Positions 59,343-64,000 of a stretch of 64,000 nucleotides of DNA are shown here, piece by piece; position 1 is the first letter of the stretch; every line of letters starts with the position of its first letter. A program made the position numbers and the translations under genes. The stretch is from contig NC_057866.1 of the NCBI RefSeq assembly GCF_019393635.1, forward strand, positions 117,876,233-117,940,232, given 5' to 3'. This DNA comes from Dromiciops gliroides (taxonomy: Eukaryota; Chordata; Mammalia; Microbiotheria; Microbiotheriidae). The notes under the pieces are model-generated. The model was not told the origin of the DNA. It worked only from the letters and a program-made list of their open reading frames with translations, and searched no databases.

Positions 59343-59640
59343 AACTAGGTAGGTGGCACAATGGATAGAACATAGGTCCTCAAATTTGGCCTCAGACACT
59401 TGACACTTAACTAGCATGTGACACTGGGCAAGTCATTTAACCCTGATTGGAGATGGCCCTGAATGTTTGAGGCAAGCCTTTCTGATATATATCTTGCCAC
59501 TGCATCCAGCTGGTTCTAGAGGAAAATGAGGCTGATGACTTTGCACAGCCCTCCCTCACTTAAATCCAATTCAATGCAAGTCATGACATCACCTTACAAT
59601 ATCATGGTCAAGAATGAAACACAAACAACAATGACAACAT
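59343..59640 (+). mobile_element. SINE with tail B
   Basis: Head ACAACTAGGTAGGTGGCACAATGG, then ATATATCTTGCCACTGCATCC, CTTTGCACAGCCCTCCCTCAC and CAAGAATGAAACACAAACAAC. Diverged but complete. Confidence 0.75.
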
Positions 59641-59689
59641 GCCCAATCAGTAAAACTCCAACATTGAAATGGCAGCTCTGAGGCAATGT

Positions 59690-59860
59690 GACTCAGTGGA
59701 AAGAACAGGAGTCAGAAGACCTGGGTTTGAATACTGGCTGTAACCCTCATTCCCCATGTAATGTTGAGTAAGTCACAACCCTCCTCTCCCTGCCTGTCTT
59801 CTGTAAAATAAAGGGGCTGAATTGGATGACATATAATATCCCTTTAGGTCTGTATCTATG
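59690..59860 (+). mobile_element. MIR/THER-like SINE, sense
   Basis: ACTCAGTGGAAAGAACAGG, AGACCTGGGTTTGAATAC and GTAAAATAAAGGGGCTG, ending in TATGATC. Moderately diverged. Confidence 0.55.
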
Positions 59861-60254
59861 ATCATATGTATGAGACTTTATTTCATTTTGGGGGAAGGAT
59901 AGGGAAATTTAAGTTGGAACCTATGAAAGAGAATTGTATAATAAGCACTTTAACATTTGGAAGCAAAATTTCATCATTGTTGGATACTCCCTCTACCTGG
60001 GCAGATGGTAGCCTCTCCAAAACTTTTTATCCTATGTCATTATTTTCAGGTACTCGTGAGAAAATGTTAAGTTCATTCACATTGCTTTTTTCCATCTTCA
60101 CTAGTAAGATTCTTGAATGGGATTTTTTATATTTTGAAATATGGTTTGAGAATGGAAAATGTTCTGATAATCACAATTTTCTCTTTTGCTCATTGATTCC
60201 TAAGATATATTGCCATTTTTTCTCATTATGTCTTCAGGATAGTCCACAACCATT

Positions 60255-60440
60255 CTCTCTCTTTGCTAGAAGCTGTTCATGATCAAATATTATCTCCTTT
60301 TTGAGGTCATCCCTGATCAGTGATAAGTTAATTTCTTCCTCCTCTGAAATCCCAGGGCACAAATTTTCTGTACCACTCATTTGGCATTTACTGCTATATA
60401 ATCATAGTTATCCTTTCTTCTGTTATTTTTTTTTTCAGAA
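60255..60440 (+). mobile_element. L2-like fragment, sense
   Basis: TTTTTGAGGTCATCCCTGATCAG, then CTGAAATCCCAGGGCAC and ACTCATTTGGCATTTACTGC, resemble the 3' part of L2. Short and diverged, so moderate confidence. Confidence 0.45.
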
Positions 60441-60539
60441 GACTCCACAACTCGTGGACCAAAGTACTTCTCATAACTTTATATTTTAGCCAATTCAACT
60501 CAGAATATTTGTGCCAGGACAGAAAGAAATGTTAAATAA

Positions 60540-60900
60540 TATATGTTCCTTGTCCATCTAGAGATTATACTCTAAGAGGAGTAAAATACATAAACACAAG
60601 AGTCAGAATATATAGTGATAAATGATGAATGCTTCTGAGAGATGTTCTAAGTGAGTAGGTCATTAATGGTTTGGAAGATGAGGGAAGGTTTCATGGAGGA
60701 GATAATGTAAGAGGTGTGATTTAGAGTGTAGATAGGAATTCAAAAGGCAAAGATGAAGAAATGGATATTCCAAGCACAGGGGATAGCATCAGGAAAGATA
60801 TGGAAGTGTGAAAATATGGCCTTTGACTAAGAGATAGTAAGTAATTCAGTTTGATTGGAGTATAGAGTAAGTAAAGGTAAGGGGTATCAAATAATAATGG
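60540..60900 (+). repeat. Old LINE-derived repeat, same family as 5.3 kb
   Basis: GATTATACTCTAAGAGG, GAAGGTTTCATGGAGGAG, GGTGTGATTTAGAG and AGTTTGATTGGAGTATAG, in the family's order. Confidence 0.45.
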
Positions 60901-60944
60901 ATAGAAAGGGTAACACACCAATGTGTAACCTAACAATAGGTGTA

Positions 60945-61400
60945 ATTAAGGATTTTTTCAACTATTTTAGAAAACAATTTGGAATTCTGCAAGAAAAGTT
61001 ATTAAATAGTTTTTTTTTTTTTGCAGGGAAATGAGGAGTAGGTGACTTGCCCAGGGTCACACAGCTAGTAAGTTTCAAGTATCTGAGGCCAGATTTGAAT
61101 TCAGGTCCTCTTGAATCCAGGGCCAGTGCTTTGTCCACTGCTGCACCTAGCTGCCCTCCAAGGAAAGTTATTAGACTGTCCATGTCCATTGACCCATCAA
61201 TTTCCTACTGGGCATATACTACAAAGGAGACAATGACAAAAAGATAGGACCCATAAAGAACCAAATATACATAACAGTACCTTTATAGTAGTAAAAAAAA
61301 AAACTGGGAAAAGTGCCTATTGATTGGGGAATGGTTGAACAATTTGTGAAGGATTAAAAGGAACATAAGAATATGTATGGAATGATGAAAATAAAAAAAA
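60945..61400 (+). mobile_element. L1 3'-region fragment, sense
   Basis: A stretch like the L1 late-ORF2 sequence 'tggaattctgcaagaaaag...ttgacccatcaatttcctactgggc' (61190-61220), then TTGATTGGGGAATGGTTGAAC near 61320, matches the order of late ORF2 landmarks. An antisense SINE splits it at 61005-61159. Confidence 0.6.
61005..61159 (-). mobile_element. SINE (WSINE1/MAR1 type), antisense
   Basis: Antisense copy with a T-rich tail. Duplications AAG(A/G)AAAGTTATTA lie at 60991-61004 and 61160-61173. It is inserted in a sense L1 fragment. Confidence 0.9.
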
Positions 61401-62129
61401 TCAAACAGCATTTTCAATTATTGAAATACAAATGAAAACAATTAACAATCACAACTGACCAACTATTGCTATTAGGACAAGCAACACTCCTTTCACCTCT
61501 AGTCAAGTCAAGAACCCCACTAGCGTTTAGAGGCCTACTATGTACTAGGTACTAGGCTGAGGATACAAAGGAAGTTGAAAATGGTCCCTAACTTCAATAA
61601 GCTTGCAATGAAATGTACTGTGGGTGCGAAATGTGGCAGATGTAGACAGATACGTTTTCTGTGTTGGTTGGATTTGCTCTGTTTTTCTCAATTGCAAGGG
61701 TGGATTCTGAATGCTGGGAGAAAGATACTTCATTGTGATGTGATAAAAGGATATTACTACAATTTTTAAAAATACAAAATACAAAGTGATAGACATAGAA
61801 TGCTAGCTACACTAAGGAATTTGAATACTATTCATCAGACAATTGGAAGCTATTGTAGAATTTGTAGCAGCCACGTGAAGGAATATATGTGTAATTAAGA
61901 TTTATATAGCAGCTATATGAAAGATAGCTTTAAGGAATGATATGGTGGAGTTAGGAAGCTATTACAAAAGCCTACCCTAAAAATAAGTACAGGTAGGAGA
62001 AGTAGAAAAATAGAGAAAATAGGCATGAGAGATGCTGTAGAGGTAGTACCTGTAGAGGTAATGTCTTTTCTGTCAGTGGCATCCTCATTCACTAAGTCTA
62101 CCATGCATGAAAAATTGTTAACTTTGACT
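61401..62129. other. Gene-free stretch
   Basis: A short old LINE-derived trace at about 61510-61620 (GCCTACTATGTACTAGGTAC). The rest is unrecognised. Confidence 0.45.
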
Positions 62130-62600
62130 CTTTCCCCCTTCCTTACTTCTTACAATACGTTAGGCACCAAGCTCTATCACAGTTTCTCCACAATATCTCT
62201 CACATCGTTTATCTGCTCTTTATGCCTACAGTTTTTACTTCATTATCATTTACCAGGACTATTAGAAATTATGGCTTCCCATCTCTGTGATTTCCCCTGC
62301 TAATCCTTCATAGGGCACTCTGCCTAATTAACATACATTGCACATCTGATCATTGCATTTCTCTGATCAAAACCTTTCAATAGCTCTCATTCATCTGTTG
62401 ACTAAAGTGAAGACAATAGTCCGGCATCCAATGCTTCTACAATTTGATACAGTTCTAAATTTCTATCATTATCTCATATGTATTCCCCACTCAGGAGGGA
62501 CTAGTTGTTTAGTATCTTATCCAAAGGATTTTTTTATAGGTTGGGATGCTTCTTCTCTGAAATCCCTTTATCAATCAGAGATTCAGTGTGCCTGCCTTAT
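62130..62600 (+). mobile_element. L2-like fragment, sense
   Basis: TTTCTCTGATCAAAACCTTTC followed by AATAGCTCTC (62360-62390) is a diverged version of the L2 landmark with 'CTGCTTAAAACCCTTCAATGG'. The pyrimidine-rich flanks agree. The boundaries are approximate. Confidence 0.5.
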
Positions 62601-62634
62601 ATTTTTTGGTCATGGTATGCATGGTAGAAAAAGG

Positions 62635-62842
62635 AAAGATCTTGTAGGTAGGAAGACCTAGCTTCAATCCCTGCCTTTGACTCATATGAGCTTTGGCACT
62701 AGGGGCAAGTAACTTAATTACTCTGTGACCTCGAGTCAATTCTCCAGATCTCTAAATTGCAGAAGCACTTCTCACATAGCATCAGTGGAGGGAGTTTACA
62801 CAATGGGATTTCAAATTACCAAAATCCCAGGTTCAGATTTCC
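62635..62842 (+). mobile_element. Old SINE with tail D
   Basis: Head GGAAGACCTAGCTTCAATCCC, then AAATTGCAGAAGCACTTCTC, AGCATCAGTGGAGGGAG and AAATCCCAGGTTCAG, again the third tail type. Confidence 0.5.
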
Positions 62843-63699
62843 TCCCCTCCTCCCCAAAATAATTTTTTTTCTAGATCAAATATTACTAAAAGACAAATAC
62901 TATTAGGGTAGGGTCTCTCTCCTTCAATATATCCATAACTATGAGCATTCGGTACATAGGAAGTACTTAATATATTTACTAAATGGGATGGATTTACTAA
63001 GAGTAGAATGAGACTATTTAGAGATGGTGAGATCTCTCTCTCCAACTACAATTTAGGCTTTTGGAGGACCAGAATCTTTTACTGCTCATCTCCTACTTTT
63101 CACCACACAATCCAATGAACACCAAAGATCAGCTGTTATTAAATTAACCGTTGTTGTTTGTTTATGTTTTTAGTTTATGGAATAAAACAAACATTTCCAT
63201 AAAATTTAGAACAGAGAGAACTATGGAAAGAATCTTTGATTGGTGAGTCACTATTCCAGATAAAAAGGATGGAATAATCTGCATGTAATATTAGAGAGAA
63301 ATTTCAAAACAAGGTGAAAATAACAGAGCTTGGGGGTAAAGCATCATTTAGGAAAAAAGACGGTATTTCAAAAGTTGAAAGAGATGAGTAATACAACTGA
63401 CAAAAGCATATCAAACCACTTTGCGAATTAGTACAATGCCAAGGGAACAGATTTTTCTTTTTCCTGTGTCTAGAAGGATGAAGCCAGTCATAGCTAATGC
63501 CCATAATCCAAACAGGTGAATTTATCTTCTGTAGAACCAGCAGCAGAAAGTAAGTGACAAGAGAGAGGATGAGTGTTAAGGACATGGTCATTTATTTCAT
63601 TCTTGAGGCTAACTCTGAAAATAATTTCTGTTGAATGAGTTCCACTTGACCCTCATTTCAGGCTTTACTAAAAAAAATAGTTGATTTACTGAGCATCTT
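62843..63699. other. Gene-free stretch
   Basis: AT-rich, with no nameable repeat. The minus-strand frame at 63304-63591 is hydrophobic and chance-like. Confidence 0.45.
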
Positions 63700-63995
63700 A
63701 AGATGAGTCAAGTCCTTTAATATACTGTTTATTTTGATCCTCCCAACTCAGTTGAGTTTGGTACTTGTCACTGTCCACAAAACAAATGGGGAAGCTGAGG
63801 GTGAGAGAAGTGACTTGTCCATAGTCCTATACCTAGAAAGTATCTGAGGCTAGGTCTTAGAGTTGGGAAGGCCTGGGTTCAAACAACTTAATGGCTTCAT
63901 GTCTCCTGTCTACTCTCTTCTTATGTGACTAAAATTCCAGGTCTAGGCTTTTCCCCTAGGTCTTCCTGGCCCCAAGTTCAGTATACTATCCACTA
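63700..63995 (-). mobile_element. MIR-like SINE, antisense
   Basis: GATCCTCCCAACTCAG, GGAAGCTGAGGGTGAGAGAAG and AGTATACTATCCACTAC near the window end. The copy may continue beyond the window. Confidence 0.5.
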
Positions 63996-64000
63996 CATTC

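Noticed and set aside
59866-60282. 138-codon plus-strand frame
   Set aside because: Composition is chance-like, no domain is recognisable, and its 3' part runs into an L2-like fragment.

Overview
The window looks like intergenic and intronic DNA from a marsupial nuclear genome. The evidence is about two dozen copies of one tRNA-derived SINE of the WSINE1/MAR1 type. Its head begins GGGGCAGCTAGGTGG and carries a B-box-like GAGTTCAAATCC. There are also several marsupial-type L1 copies, old MIR/THER-like SINEs, L2 and CR1/L3 remnants, long microsatellites and AT-rich unique DNA. The species cannot be fixed from the sequence alone. The SINE type and the young LTR element would fit an Australasian lineage, but that is a guess.

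Only one host coding segment is supported: the last coding exon of a multi-exon gene on the minus strand (52637-53097). It has a splice acceptor with a polypyrimidine tract at its upstream edge, 152 complete codons and a TAG stop. I do not recognise the protein. Its 3' UTR would run left from 52636, with possible AATAAA signals near 52.2 kb, and its upstream intron runs right from 53098. Nearly all other short reading frames come from repeats or chance.

Layout. 0-10 kb: a 3' L1 end carrying a SINE with perfect target duplications (2190-2915), a pair of diverged direct repeats (about 3.0 and 4.1 kb), and scattered SINEs. 10.4-15.6 kb: an antisense L1 from its 3' end to the inter-ORF region, with two SINEs inserted one after the other at one target and a perfect (TTTC)35. 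15.6-24.6 kb: a second, nearly full-span antisense L1 broken up by a young LTR retroelement (16423-20105, identical 358-bp LTRs, TTAG duplication), a sense L1 3' end, and three SINEs. 25-32.2 kb: L1 fragments, an L2 end, and two L1 5' halves facing each other tail to tail. 32-45 kb: mostly unrecognised AT-rich DNA with old repeats and microsatellites. 40-51 kb: up to four solo-LTR fossils; two have clean target duplications. 51-64 kb: the terminal exon, its putative flanks, and old SINE/L2 debris.

There is no sign of a CRISPR array, operon, defence system or intact autonomous virus-like element. The most informative features are the nested insertions, whose target duplications give a relative order of events, and the single unidentified exon.
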